Positions 51,716-61,075 are shown, counted from the stretch's first letter. The stretch: 64,000 bases of DNA from Mediterraneibacter hominis (GCF_014287475.1 NZ_JACOPF010000002.1:434001-498000); one strand, 5' to 3'. The notes: generated by a model not told the origin, from the sequence alone. Translations and numbers: made by a program.

Positions 51716-52581
51716 GAAGGACAATGTTATTTCTTCCAGGAAACAGCCCTAAAATGATAACCAATGGTGGTGTTTTAGGAGCAGACAGCATTATTTTTGA
51801 CCTGGAAGATGCAGTGGCTCCAAGTGAAAAAGATGCAGCCAGAGTTTTAGTAAGGGAAGCCTTGAAAAACATAGATTTTAATGGATGTGAAATTATTGTA
51901 CGGATTAATTCTCTAGACACTCCTTTTTGGAAAGAAGATTTAGAGGAAATAATTCCGCTGAAACCAGATGTTATTATGCCGACAAAGGTAAATGATGCCA
52001 CATATATTTGTGAACTTGATAAAGAAATAAGTAGAATCGAAGAAAATAAATATATGCATAGAGGAAGTACAAAGTTGATTCCGCTAATTGAGACAGCAAA
52101 AGGGATAGAAAATTCATACAAAATTGCTTTAGCAAGTAAACGAATAGAGGCGTTATACTTAGGGGCAGAAGATTTAACCGCTGATTTTGGATGTTCGAGA
52201 ACGAAGGAAGGAAAAGAAATTGATTATGCCAGAGGCAGGCTTCTTTGTGCTGCACGGGCAGCCGGAATAGATGCTTATGATACACCATTTACCGATATAG
52301 AAGACCTAAAAGGGCTTGAAAAAGATTCATATTATGCGAAAGGAATGGGATATACAGGTAAGGCTGTTATTCATCCGAGTCATGTAGAAATTGTTAATAA
52401 AATATTTAGCCCTACAGAAAAAGAAATATTATATGCACAGGAAATATTAAAAGCGATTGAAGATGGAAAAAAGGCTGGAAAAGGTGCAGTATCTTTACAT
52501 GGGAAAATGATAGATGCTCCGATTGTAGAACGTGCAAAACGTACTTTGTCTGTGGCAGAAAAAATTAGAGGAGGTGTATAA
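51712..52581 (+). CDS. citE: Citrate lyase-like beta subunit (CitE, HpcH/HpaI aldolase superfamily)
   Basis: A 289-residue TIM-barrel lyase. Family blocks are RRTMLFLPGNSPKM, IFDLEDAV (Mg-binding Asp/Glu), the RINS segment, LIETAKGIEN (metal Glu), EDLTADFG and KAVIHPSHVEIV. In citrate lyase the subunit cleaves a 3-hydroxy acyl-carrier thioester to a 2-oxo acid and the acetyl carrier. The enzyme may act on citrate, citramalate or a relative; context favours something other than simple citrate because the usual citC, citX and citG genes are not in the window. Confidence 0.9.
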   Translation: MRRTMLFLPGNSPKMITNGGVLGADSIIFDLEDAVAPSEKDAARVLVREALKNIDFNGCEIIVRINSLDTPFWKEDLEEIIPLKPDVIMPTKVNDATYICELDKEISRIEENKYMHRGSTKLIPLIETAKGIENSYKIALASKRIEALYLGAEDLTADFGCSRTKEGKEIDYARGRLLCAARAAGIDAYDTPFTDIEDLKGLEKDSYYAKGMGYTGKAVIHPSHVEIVNKIFSPTEKEILYAQEILKAIEDGKKAGKGAVSLHGKMIDAPIVERAKRTLSVAEKIRGGV

Positions 52582-53984
52582 TGCAGAAACTAGTAACCGA
52601 TATTAAAGAAGCAATTATACGATGTGGACTGAAAGACGGAATGTGTATTGGGTTCCATCACCATTTACGAGGAGGTGATTATGTCTTAAATATGGTGATG
52701 GATGAAATCGCGAAGTTAGGAATTAAAGATATTACAATTAACGCAAGTTCCATACATGATGGTCATCTCCCTTTGATAGAACATATGAAAAAAGGAGTAG
52801 TAACTGGTCTGGTTACAGCTTACATAGGACCCGCTGTTGGAAAGGCTATATCAGAAGGTATACTAAAAAGACCAGTAGTCTTTCAGACACATGGATACAG
52901 GCCTTGTGGAATGGAAAAGGGGGAATATGTACCAGACATAGCGTTTATTGCAGCACCTACATCAGATCCGATGGGAAATTGTACCGGAAAGACAGGTAAA
53001 TCAGCATGTGGATCTCTGGGATATGCATTTACAGATGCACGGTATGCTAAAAAGACCGTGATCATTACGGATAATCTAGTAGAGTATCCCTTGGCAGAGT
53101 ATTCTATTTCAGAAGTAGACATAGACTACGTGGTATGTGTAGATGAGATAGGAAATCCAGAAGGAATTGTGTCAGGAACGACAAAACTTCCCAGAAATCC
53201 AGTTTCTTTAAAGATAGCGCGATATGCAGCAAAAGCGATTGAAGCTTCGGGACTTCTTAAAGATGGATTTTCATTTCAGACAGGAGCAGGAGGGGCATCA
53301 CTTGCTGCAGCAGGTTATTTGAAGGAAATTATGCTGAATAAAGGAATTAAAGGAAGTTATGCTCTTGGAGGAATTACAGGATATTTAGTAGATATGCTGA
53401 ATACTGGTTGCTTTAAAGCCTTACAGGATGTACAGTGTTTTGACTTAAAGGCAGTGGAATCTATACGCGAGAACCCAAATCATATGGAAATTTCAGCAAG
53501 TCATTATGCCAACCCAATGGCTAAAAGTTCCGCAGCATCTTCACTAGACGTTGTAGTATTAGGAGCAACAGAAATTGACATAAATTTCAATGTAAATGTA
53601 CACACAGATTCTAATGGGTATATTATTGGTGGTTCGGGAGGGCACAGTGATGTAGCACAATGCGCAAAAATGACTGTGATAGTTGCTCCATTACTGCGGA
53701 CCAGACATGCTGTAATAAAAAATAAAGTAAAATGTATTTCTACTCCGGGCAATACAGTAGATATATTGGTGACAGAATACGGAATTTCTGTGAATCCTGT
53801 TCGAAAAGAATGGGAGGCGCTGTTTAAGAAAAAAGGCGTTCCAATTGTGGATATTTATGACTTGCAGAAAAAAGCAGAAAAGCTTACAGGAATTCCAGAA
53901 GAAGTAAATAGGAAAAATAATAAGGTAGTGGCAGAAGTAGTATATCGTGACGGTACTATACTTGATAAGATCTATCAAGTATAA
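52581..53984 (+). CDS. citF: Citrate lyase-like alpha subunit (CoA-transferase family)
   Basis: A 467-residue CitF homologue, slightly shorter than the 500-plus residues I recall for classical CitF. It has DGMCIGFHHHLRGGDYVLN near the N-terminus in two blocks, and the SFQTGAGGASLA, GGSGGHSDVAQCAKM and STPGNTVDILVTEYG segments. It exchanges the acyl group on the carrier protein with the incoming acid. The start overlaps the citE stop by one base (TAATG). Followed by a TRAP transporter operonically. Confidence 0.9.
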   Translation: MQKLVTDIKEAIIRCGLKDGMCIGFHHHLRGGDYVLNMVMDEIAKLGIKDITINASSIHDGHLPLIEHMKKGVVTGLVTAYIGPAVGKAISEGILKRPVVFQTHGYRPCGMEKGEYVPDIAFIAAPTSDPMGNCTGKTGKSACGSLGYAFTDARYAKKTVIITDNLVEYPLAEYSISEVDIDYVVCVDEIGNPEGIVSGTTKLPRNPVSLKIARYAAKAIEASGLLKDGFSFQTGAGGASLAAAGYLKEIMLNKGIKGSYALGGITGYLVDMLNTGCFKALQDVQCFDLKAVESIRENPNHMEISASHYANPMAKSSAASSLDVVVLGATEIDINFNVNVHTDSNGYIIGGSGGHSDVAQCAKMTVIVAPLLRTRHAVIKNKVKCISTPGNTVDILVTEYGISVNPVRKEWEALFKKKGVPIVDIYDLQKKAEKLTGIPEEVNRKNNKVVAEVVYRDGTILDKIYQV

Positions 53985-54006
53985 ATAAAAATTTAGGAGG
54001 TTTTTT

Positions 54007-55068
54007 ATGAAAAAGAAGGCAGTGGGTATTTTAGTAATCGCAGGAATGGTAATAGGACTGACAGCTTGTGGCAGTCTGAGCAGTTCAACAGGAGACAGCG
54101 CTTCTTCAAATGCGGAGAAGGAAAAAAAGTCAGGAAATGCAGAGGTTTTAACATTGACATTTGCCCTGTCTGAGACATCGCCACATTATGAGGCTTCTTT
54201 AAAATTTGCAGAGTTGGTTGAAGAATATACCGAAGGAGCATATACAGTGGAAGTGTATCCGAATTCTACGTTGGCCGGAGGAAATCAGTTGGGAGCGATT
54301 GAGATGGTACAAAAGGGAACAATTTCCTGCGGATTTCTTTCACCATTAGTACAGTGCAGTATTGTTCCAGATTTAAATGCCTTGTGTATGCCATATCTTT
54401 GGAATGATTATGAGACGATTGATGCAACTTTAGCGCCGGGGACAGACGTAGATACAGCGTTAAATAATATTTTAAAAGACTATGGATATATTGCTGTCGG
54501 ATATGCAGAGAATGGATATAGAGAGCTTACAAACAGCATAAGAGAAGTAAGAAAACCAGAAGATTTGAAAGATATTAAAGTGCGTTGTATAGGTTCTAAT
54601 ATGTTGTTTGAATTTTTCCAGGAATGTGGTGCCAATCCAATGGATATGAATTTTAGTGAATTATTCACCGGATTGCAGCAGGGTGCGGTAGACGGGCAGG
54701 AAAATCCGATTTCGACAGCAATTTATCCTCAAAAGTATTATGAAGTACAAGATTATATGACAGTATGGAACTACACGTATGAACCACATCCTCTTATGTT
54801 CAATTTAGATTTGTGGAACTCTTTTGACAAAGACACACAGGAAGCTATTCAAAAAGCAGCAGTAGAGGCATGTGATTTCCAACGAGAGTTATCCAGAACA
54901 GCAATTGAAGAAGATACACAGGCAATAGAAGAAAGTGGTACGAAGGTGACTGTACTAACAGAAGAAGAAAAGGAAGCATTTAAGGAAATAGCAGAGCCTA
55001 TCGTTGAAAAACACAAGAAGGATTTTAATCCTGAATTAGTACAGGCATTAGAAGAAGCTACAAAATAG
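54007..55068 (+). CDS. dctP: TRAP transporter solute-binding lipoprotein (DctP family)
   Basis: A 353-residue binding protein. The signal sequence ends in the lipobox LTAC (C21), so it is anchored on the outer face of the membrane. Residues after 60 match the DctP family: ETSPHYEASLKFAELVEE, GGNQLGAIEMVQKGTI, the substrate-carboxylate arginine in IKVRCIGSNM, and LQQGAVDGQENP. It should capture a mono- or dicarboxylate for the DctQM membrane pair encoded next. AGGAGG precedes the start, 22 bp after citF. Confidence 0.93.
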   Translation: MKKKAVGILVIAGMVIGLTACGSLSSSTGDSASSNAEKEKKSGNAEVLTLTFALSETSPHYEASLKFAELVEEYTEGAYTVEVYPNSTLAGGNQLGAIEMVQKGTISCGFLSPLVQCSIVPDLNALCMPYLWNDYETIDATLAPGTDVDTALNNILKDYGYIAVGYAENGYRELTNSIREVRKPEDLKDIKVRCIGSNMLFEFFQECGANPMDMNFSELFTGLQQGAVDGQENPISTAIYPQKYYEVQDYMTVWNYTYEPHPLMFNLDLWNSFDKDTQEAIQKAAVEACDFQRELSRTAIEEDTQAIEESGTKVTVLTEEEKEAFKEIAEPIVEKHKKDFNPELVQALEEATK

Positions 55069-55082
55069 GGGGCATATGAATA

Positions 55083-55583
55083 GTGGATGAGAAAAAGGAA
55101 GTAGTAAGTGAAACAAAGAAGAATAGTAAAATGATATTAGAAGAATATATTATTGCAGCAGGTATCTTAGTAATGTTGCTGATTGCGGGGGCAAATGTAA
55201 TTGGACGTTTTATATCGGGAATTTCTTTATCTTTTTCAGAAGAACTGGTTGTATATATTTTTGCAGCTACATCCATTATAGGGGCTTCAGCAGCATGTGC
55301 GAGGGGAGCAAATATGGGATTAAGTGCGATTACGGATCTTTTACCCCAAAAAGCGCAGATAGTTTTTGTGATTCTTTCAACATTAGGAAGTGTACTTTTA
55401 TTTGCTTTACTGTTTTATCAAGGGGTAGTAACAGTACAGTCAATGATAGAGTATGGACAGAAAACGCCCATATTACGCATTCCTACATGGATTTTTGAAA
55501 TTTTTTATTCGATAGGAGCCGCAATGTATATATTTAGAGCAATACAACTAGCAGTAAAAAAGATAAAGGAGCTGAGAGTGTAG
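55083..55583 (+). CDS. dctQ: TRAP transporter small permease (DctQ family)
   Basis: A 166-residue membrane protein with four hydrophobic segments, typical of DctQ. An ARGANMG motif follows the second helix. The start is read as GTG at 55083, with a GGGGG site about 10 bp before it; an ATG at 55075 leads only to a four-codon frame. It pairs with DctM, which begins one base after its stop. Confidence 0.88.
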   Translation: MDEKKEVVSETKKNSKMILEEYIIAAGILVMLLIAGANVIGRFISGISLSFSEELVVYIFAATSIIGASAACARGANMGLSAITDLLPQKAQIVFVILSTLGSVLLFALLFYQGVVTVQSMIEYGQKTPILRIPTWIFEIFYSIGAAMYIFRAIQLAVKKIKELRV

Positions 55584-55584
55584 G

Positions 55585-56874
55585 ATGGTTATTGAAATAG
55601 GATTGGTTTTACTGATATTATTTTTTGTTATGGTTCTTATGAATATCCCAATTGCCGTTTCGCTGGGATTATCTACATTAGTTACTATGATCCTGTATGG
55701 TATTCCTCTGGACATGTATTTAGATTTGATTAATTCAGGTCTGGCAAAATATTCTTTACTGGCAATTCCATTTTTTATACTGGCGGGCTTCGTAATGGAG
55801 AAATCAGGAATATCTAAAAGGATTATTGAATTTGCCAGATTATTGGCAGGACCTGTACCAGGCGGCCTGGGAATTATCTCTATTGTAGTTGCTATGTTTT
55901 GGGGAGCGATTTCAGGCTCAGGGCCGGCGACGGTAGCGGCGTTAGGGAGCATTTTGATTCCTGCAATGATTGCGGATGGCTATAATAAAGGTTTTGCTGC
56001 GGCGCTGCTTGCTGCGAGCAGTGCAATAGCAGTTGTTATACCACCAAGTATTAATCTGGTAGTATACGGAGTTATTTCAGGAGATTCAATTGGAACATTA
56101 TTTATTTCTGGGATTATTCCAGGGATTATAATGGGGATTTGTTTCATACTTTATGCATTGATTTATTCTATCCGGCATGGCTATAAAGGAGAGCGGTTTG
56201 GTACGAAAAGAGAAATATGGAAAGGATTTAAAGAATCTTTTTGGGGACTTCTTTCACCAGTCATTATTTTAGGGGGAATTTATGGAGGGATTTTTACACC
56301 AACAGAAGCCGCTGTTGTTGCTGTTATTTATAGTATTATAGTTGGATTATTTGTATATAAAGGATTTAAAATAAAAGATTTATGGAGGATTTTTGCAGAA
56401 GCAGGAGTAAGCTCGGCAAGTATTATGATAATTATGGCAAATGCAGCTGCAATGACTTGGTTGATTACATCACAAGGGATTGCAACAAGATTTGGAAATG
56501 CATTACTGAATATATCCGATCATAAGATAGTAATACTACTTTTAATTGATTTGATGTTGTTGATTGCAGGAGTTTTCATAGATGGTATTTCAATTGCTTA
56601 TATTTTCGTGCCGTTATTTTTGCCAGTTGTACAACAGCTTGGTATGGATCCAATCTGGTTTGGTGTTGTGCTTACAGTAGCGATTGCAATCGGCTTTACA
56701 ACGCCTCCGGTAGCTGTAAATTTATATCCTGCATGTAGAATTGCCAATATTGGACTTGGAACAATTTCAAAAGAAGTAATTGGATTTGTCATTGCGGGAA
56801 TTATAGCGATTATATTATTTACTGTATTTCCAGAATTAATTCTGTTTGTGCCGCGTGCCGTAGGAATGTTGTAA
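55585..56874 (+). CDS. dctM: TRAP transporter large permease (DctM family)
   Basis: A 429-residue membrane protein with about twelve hydrophobic segments. Family motifs are PFFILAGFVMEKSGIS, GAISGSGPATVAALG, PPSINLVVYG, the TPTEAAVVAVIYS segment and TTPPVAVNLY. It moves the solute captured by DctP into the cell with Na+. It is followed 22 bp later by a metallo-beta-lactamase-fold hydrolase gene. Confidence 0.94.
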   Translation: MVIEIGLVLLILFFVMVLMNIPIAVSLGLSTLVTMILYGIPLDMYLDLINSGLAKYSLLAIPFFILAGFVMEKSGISKRIIEFARLLAGPVPGGLGIISIVVAMFWGAISGSGPATVAALGSILIPAMIADGYNKGFAAALLAASSAIAVVIPPSINLVVYGVISGDSIGTLFISGIIPGIIMGICFILYALIYSIRHGYKGERFGTKREIWKGFKESFWGLLSPVIILGGIYGGIFTPTEAAVVAVIYSIIVGLFVYKGFKIKDLWRIFAEAGVSSASIMIIMANAAAMTWLITSQGIATRFGNALLNISDHKIVILLLIDLMLLIAGVFIDGISIAYIFVPLFLPVVQQLGMDPIWFGVVLTVAIAIGFTTPPVAVNLYPACRIANIGLGTISKEVIGFVIAGIIAIILFTVFPELILFVPRAVGML

Positions 56875-56896
56875 ACAGGGAAAGGAGGAGATGAGA

Positions 56897-57661
56897 TTGG
56901 CAGAATATAAAATTTATCCGTTAAAATTAGCGGAATTTCAGAAACATGAAAAATCGACATTACTATACTTACAAGGGGCTGGCGAAAAATTAGTCACACC
57001 GATCATAGCATATCTGGTACAAGGAAATGGATTGAATATATTAGTTGATACAGGATGCGGAGGACCGGAATGGTCAGCAGAACATCATCATCCTATTGTG
57101 CAGACAGAAGATATGCTTCTTGAAAATGCATTGAAAGCACATGGAGTAAAACAGGAGGATATTACATGTATTGTAAATACACATTTGCATTGGGATCACT
57201 GCTGGAATAATGACAAATTCCCCGGAAAAAAGATCTATGTTCAAAAAAAAGAAATGGAATTTGCGTTGCATCCGTTACCAACACAATGGGCATATTATGA
57301 ATCAGAAGAAATAGGATTAAAGCCGCCGTTCAAAAAAACAATGGAACAATATATACTTGTAGATGGAGACACAAATCTTTATGAAGGTATAGACTTGATA
57401 TTTATTCCAAGTCATACTCCCGGATTTCAAGGGGTTTTAGTAAATACAACAAATGGAAAATATCTGATCGCCAGTGACTGCCTTGGAAGATTCGAGAACT
57501 GGGAAGGAAATGGTGTAATGAAACATATTCCCTCGGCGATTCATGTAGATTTAAATCAATGTTATGCAACTTATGATAAAATTGAAAAAATATGTGATTA
57601 TATTCTTCCCGGACACGATGGGAAAGTATTTGATGAGACAGTTTATCCGCCTGAAAAATGA
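56897..57661 (+). CDS. Metallo-beta-lactamase-fold hydrolase (N-acyl-homoserine-lactonase-like)
   Basis: A protein of about 254 residues with the zinc motif HLHWDH, plus a later HTPG and a GHDG histidine block at the C-terminus, and the metal-bridging Asp in ASDCLGRF. It resembles the AttM/AiiA lactonase group. In this operon a lactone- or thioester-hydrolysing role on the transported acid's metabolite is more likely than quorum quenching. An ATG at 56891 is only two bases from GGAGG; the TTG at 56897 has normal spacing and is taken as the start. Confidence 0.85.
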   Translation: MAEYKIYPLKLAEFQKHEKSTLLYLQGAGEKLVTPIIAYLVQGNGLNILVDTGCGGPEWSAEHHHPIVQTEDMLLENALKAHGVKQEDITCIVNTHLHWDHCWNNDKFPGKKIYVQKKEMEFALHPLPTQWAYYESEEIGLKPPFKKTMEQYILVDGDTNLYEGIDLIFIPSHTPGFQGVLVNTTNGKYLIASDCLGRFENWEGNGVMKHIPSAIHVDLNQCYATYDKIEKICDYILPGHDGKVFDETVYPPEK

Positions 57662-57674
57662 GTTGCTGACAAGA

Positions 57675-57712
57675 TGCAGGATGCCCAAATTTACCGGGGT
57701 GTCCTGCATTTT
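57675..57712 (+). terminator. Terminator of the citDEF-TRAP operon
   Basis: TGCAGGA (57675-57681) pairs with TCCTGCA (57702-57708), with inner CCC/GGG pairing, and is followed by TTTTAT. Confidence 0.75.
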
Positions 57713-57716
57713 ATGA

Positions 57717-57745
57717 TTGTATATCTAAGTGGAGTATGACATACT
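57717..57745 (+). promoter_or_regulatory. Candidate sigma-70 promoter of the sigma-54 activator gene
   Basis: TTGTAT (57717-57722) and CATACT (57740-57745) are 17 bp apart, just past the preceding terminator and 38 bp before the activator start. This would give constant activator expression. Confidence 0.5.
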
Positions 57746-57783
57746 TAAATTAATTGTGGTGAATATTAGACAGGGGGCGTGGT

Positions 57784-59715
57784 ATGGGCAAGATAAAAAT
57801 GTGTTGTATTACTTACAGAGAACAAGACAAATTAGTTGAAATGGCATTAAAAGAATTAAATGATGATGAAATAGAAGTTCATATAGTAGAAGGCGTTTTA
57901 GAAGAAGTTATTGAAAAAGTTGAGTATGAAATAGTAAATGGTGCGGAAGTACTTCTTGCAGGCGGTGCAAATGCAGAGGTTGTAAGAGAAATTTTTAATA
58001 TTCCGCTTATAAATTTTAAAATATCAGAGTTTGATATTTTATCTGCAATTTCAGAAGGAATTGAAAAAGGAAAAAGGCCGGCATTAGTTACGTATCGTAA
58101 TAGTATGCCTTTAAAACTTAAGGAATATCTTGTAAGACAAAAGAAAGATATTTTAAATATTGTATATGAGGATGCACATGAGCTGGAAAAATTTATTGCA
58201 GAATCAGAGGCGGATGTAATTATTGGACGTGCACATGCTATGGAAGTGGGAGAAAAGTTAGGGAAAATAACCATTCCCATTTTATATAGCATTTCTGGAA
58301 TGAAAGATACGATTATGGAAGCAAGACATATCGTTAAAGAAATTAGAAAAGTAAGACAAGAGAATCAGTATAAAAATATAATTTTAAACCATACTATGAA
58401 CGGAGTACTGCTTGTAGATGAGAACGGTATCATAATTGATCGCAATCCAATTGCTAAAGAAATTTTAAATTTAAAATATATACATCTTAAGAATCAAAAT
58501 ATAGAAAACATATTTCCATTTTTTAAATTGGAAGAATTTAAGAAAGGGAAAGAAAAAGAAAAAAGTGAAGTAGTTAAAATAGAAGATGAAGAGATTCTTA
58601 TTCAAATAATTAAAATGGAAGAAAATTTCCAGCAATATAGCGGTTTAATTATCCTGCTTTCAAAATTGAACGATATTCTTAAAGCACAAGTGGAATACCG
58701 GAAGAAAAAGGCTGTGTCTGAAAGAGAAAAAGGATTTCAGGCAAAAAGTAAATTTCAAGATATTATAGGGCAGTCTGTTCAATTAAAAAAGTGTATTGAA
58801 GATGCCCGGGTATTTGCAGAAAGTGATTCTTCTTGTCTTTTATATGGAGAAACAGGTGTTGGGAAGGAAATATTTGCCCAAAGTATTCATAATGAAAGCA
58901 GAAGAAGCGATGGTCCTTTTATAGCTATTAACTGTGGAGCACTTCCCGAATCACTTCTTGAGGCAGAATTATTTGGTTATGATGAAGGCGCATTCACAGG
59001 AAGCAAAAAAGGTGGTAAAAAAGGAGTGTTTGAACTTGCAGATAGAGGGACACTTTTCTTAGATGAAATTGGCGAGATTTCTTCTTTAATGCAGACAAGA
59101 CTACTCAGGGTTTTACAAGAACATGAAATTATGCGAGTTGGAGGTGAACGGATTATACCGGTTGATGTAAGGGTGATATCGGCTACAAATAAAGATTTAG
59201 AGCATGTGGCTTCAGATGAATTTAGAAAAGACTTGCTGTATCGTTTAAATGTTCTTGAATTACATCTTCCGTCTCTTAGACAGAGACAGGGGGATGCATT
59301 GTATCTATTTGAACATTTTTATAAACAAAGGCGTGGCCGCGAAATAGCTCATATAGAATTGCCATCAGAAGTACAGGAAATTTTAGAGATATATCAGTGG
59401 CCGGGAAATATACGGGAGATGCAGAATGTTTGCGAGAGATATTGCCTATATATGGAACAGACATTGACGGTTAATAATACTGTAATGAAACGATGTATGA
59501 TACGTGCAATAGGCGAGGAACGTTTGTTACAGGAAATCATTAAGAAGTATCAATGTGATGGAAAGAATATTTCAGTGGAACTAGTAATGGCATTAAAAAC
59601 AATAATGTCTTATAGCAGAGAAAAAATTGCGCAGCTATTAGGAACAAGCAGAACGACAATTTGGAGACTTATGAAAGAAAAAGATGTTTCAAAAGCAGGA
59701 GAAAAACAGAACTGA
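57784..59715 (+). CDS. Sigma-54-dependent transcriptional activator with PrpR N-terminal domain
   Basis: A 643-residue activator. Residues about 1-195 resemble the PrpR N-terminal sensor domain; about 200-300 a PAS-like domain (MNGVLLVDENGIIIDRN); about 330-560 the AAA+ domain with Walker A GETGVGKE, the sigma-54 contact loop GAFTGS, Walker B TLFLDEIGE and the WPGNIREMQN block. The C-terminus carries a Fis-type helix-turn-helix (KIAQLLGTSRTTIWRLM). It should bind the TGTTTCA/TGAAACA pairs found before both operons and open the two sigma-54 promoters. Its last codons and stop overlap the second enhancer site. The PrpR sensor domain suggests a small carboxylate or CoA-derived effector. Confidence 0.93.
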   Translation: MGKIKMCCITYREQDKLVEMALKELNDDEIEVHIVEGVLEEVIEKVEYEIVNGAEVLLAGGANAEVVREIFNIPLINFKISEFDILSAISEGIEKGKRPALVTYRNSMPLKLKEYLVRQKKDILNIVYEDAHELEKFIAESEADVIIGRAHAMEVGEKLGKITIPILYSISGMKDTIMEARHIVKEIRKVRQENQYKNIILNHTMNGVLLVDENGIIIDRNPIAKEILNLKYIHLKNQNIENIFPFFKLEEFKKGKEKEKSEVVKIEDEEILIQIIKMEENFQQYSGLIILLSKLNDILKAQVEYRKKKAVSEREKGFQAKSKFQDIIGQSVQLKKCIEDARVFAESDSSCLLYGETGVGKEIFAQSIHNESRRSDGPFIAINCGALPESLLEAELFGYDEGAFTGSKKGGKKGVFELADRGTLFLDEIGEISSLMQTRLLRVLQEHEIMRVGGERIIPVDVRVISATNKDLEHVASDEFRKDLLYRLNVLELHLPSLRQRQGDALYLFEHFYKQRRGREIAHIELPSEVQEILEIYQWPGNIREMQNVCERYCLYMEQTLTVNNTVMKRCMIRAIGEERLLQEIIKKYQCDGKNISVELVMALKTIMSYSREKIAQLLGTSRTTIWRLMKEKDVSKAGEKQN

Positions 59716-59719
59716 AACA
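59685..59719 (+). promoter_or_regulatory. Candidate enhancer site for the sigma-54 activator, operon 2
   Basis: TGTTTCA (59685-59691) and TGAAACA (59713-59719) with a 21-bp spacer; extended by one base, the arms are ATGTTTCA and TGAAACAT. The right arm covers the activator's stop codon. It ends 86 bp before the GG of the promoter at 59804, the same distance as in operon 1. Confidence 0.7.
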
Positions 59720-59748
59720 TTTGTAAGATAATAAAGAGGAAATAATGA

Positions 59749-59787
59749 GAGAAGTTTATGCGAATTTACGCAGAACTTCTCTTTTTT
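59749..59787 (+). terminator. Terminator of the activator gene, between enhancer and promoter
   Basis: GAGAAGTT (59749-59756) and AACTTCTC (59774-59781), with an inner TGCG/CGCA stem, form a strong hairpin followed by six T. It ends the activator transcript before the sigma-54 promoter. Confidence 0.85.
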
Positions 59788-59803
59788 ATTGAGAAAAATA
59801 ATT

Positions 59804-59819
59804 TGGCATAAATTTTGCT
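59804..59819 (+). promoter_or_regulatory. Sigma-54 (-24/-12) promoter of the CoA-transferase operon
   Basis: TGGCATAAATTTTGCT: GG at 59805-59806 and GC at 59817-59818, 10 bp apart. It differs from the promoter at 51373-51388 by one base and lies 47 bp before the first gene's start. Confidence 0.85.
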
Positions 59820-59865
59820 TGGTATTTAGAGTATAAAATTAAATTATTTTAAGGATGGTGTGAAT

Positions 59866-61059
59866 ATGAAACAAACAGGTCTTTTAAGTGGAGTAAAAGT
59901 GTTGGACTTAACGCGGGTACTTGCGGGTCCCTATTGTGGGATGATGCTTGCAGATATGGGCGCAGATGTAATTAAGATTGAAATGCCAGGCAGGGGAGAT
60001 GATGCCCGAAGAAATGCTCCGATTGTTCACGGGGAAAGTGCATATTTTATGAACTTGAATCGGAATAAACGGGGAATGACACTGAATTTAAAAAATGAAA
60101 AAGGAAAAATGATATTTAGAAAGTTGATAGAGAGATCAGATATTGTATTGGAGAATTACCGGCCTGGCGTAATGGAAAAATTAGGATTGGGGTATGAAGA
60201 ACTCAGAAAAATTAATCCGGCCATTGTATATGGAGCAGTGTCAGGGTTTGGACATTATGGGCCATATTCACAGCGCGCAGGGTATGACATTATCGGGCAG
60301 GCTATGAGTGGACTAATGAGTACAACTGGATGGCCAGATACGCCTCCTACACGTACAGGAACTGCAATTTCTGATGTGATGGGAGGAGCGAGCTGCTGTA
60401 TTGGTGTTTTGGCAGCCTATGTAAACCGCCTGAAAACAGGAGTGGGAGATAAAGTCGATGTCTCCCTTGTAGATTCTATGGTGTCTTCTCTTGAAATTAT
60501 AAATATGATTTATCTATGTACCGGACGGGTGCCGAGCAGAATTGGAAATCGGTATGAGGCAATCTATCCTTATGATTCCTTTCATGCGAAAGATGGTATG
60601 GTCATCATTGCATGCGGTAATGACAAACTGTATAACATTTTAAAAGAAAAACTGAAAATGCCGGAGCTTCAGGATGAAAAGTTTGCGACGAATGTCGATA
60701 GGGTGAGAAATCACGCGCCGTTAAAAGAGATTATAGAACGCTGGACAAAAGACAAAAATATTGATGACATCGTGGAGGAGCTGCTTGCGGCGGGGATTCC
60801 GGCAAGTCCTGTCAATACAATCGACAGAGTAGCGCGGGATCCGCATATTGCAGTGGCACGGGAAATGTTTGTGGATTTGGAACATCCGGTGGCAGGAAAG
60901 ATGAAGGTTACAGGAAATCAGTTGAAATTCACAAATAATAAAATAAAGATTGATACACCGGCGCCTTTGTTGGGACAACACACAGAAGAGATTTTAAAAG
61001 AAGAGCTGGGTATTGCTGGGGAAGAATACAAAGGTATGAAGGCAGAGGGGATTTTTTAG
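59866..61059 (+). CDS. CaiB/BaiF-family (class III) CoA-transferase
   Basis: A 397-residue class III CoA-transferase. Visible are VLDLTRVLAGPYCGMMLADMGADVIKIE (in two blocks), NRNKRGMTLNLK, VLENYRPGVMEKLGL and the catalytic Asp in DKVDVSLVDSM. It moves CoA from a donor thioester to a carboxylic acid, activating it for the lyase encoded next. The ATG at 59866, with AAGGATGG before it, is preferred over the GTG at 59860. First gene of the second sigma-54 operon. Confidence 0.93.
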   Translation: MKQTGLLSGVKVLDLTRVLAGPYCGMMLADMGADVIKIEMPGRGDDARRNAPIVHGESAYFMNLNRNKRGMTLNLKNEKGKMIFRKLIERSDIVLENYRPGVMEKLGLGYEELRKINPAIVYGAVSGFGHYGPYSQRAGYDIIGQAMSGLMSTTGWPDTPPTRTGTAISDVMGGASCCIGVLAAYVNRLKTGVGDKVDVSLVDSMVSSLEIINMIYLCTGRVPSRIGNRYEAIYPYDSFHAKDGMVIIACGNDKLYNILKEKLKMPELQDEKFATNVDRVRNHAPLKEIIERWTKDKNIDDIVEELLAAGIPASPVNTIDRVARDPHIAVAREMFVDLEHPVAGKMKVTGNQLKFTNNKIKIDTPAPLLGQHTEEILKEELGIAGEEYKGMKAEGIF

Positions 61060-61075
61060 AAAGGAAGAATTGAAT

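Noticed and set aside
56897..57661. Quorum-quenching lactonase
   Set aside because: The fold motif fits, but the gene is inside a carboxylate-uptake operon; a metabolic hydrolase is more economical.
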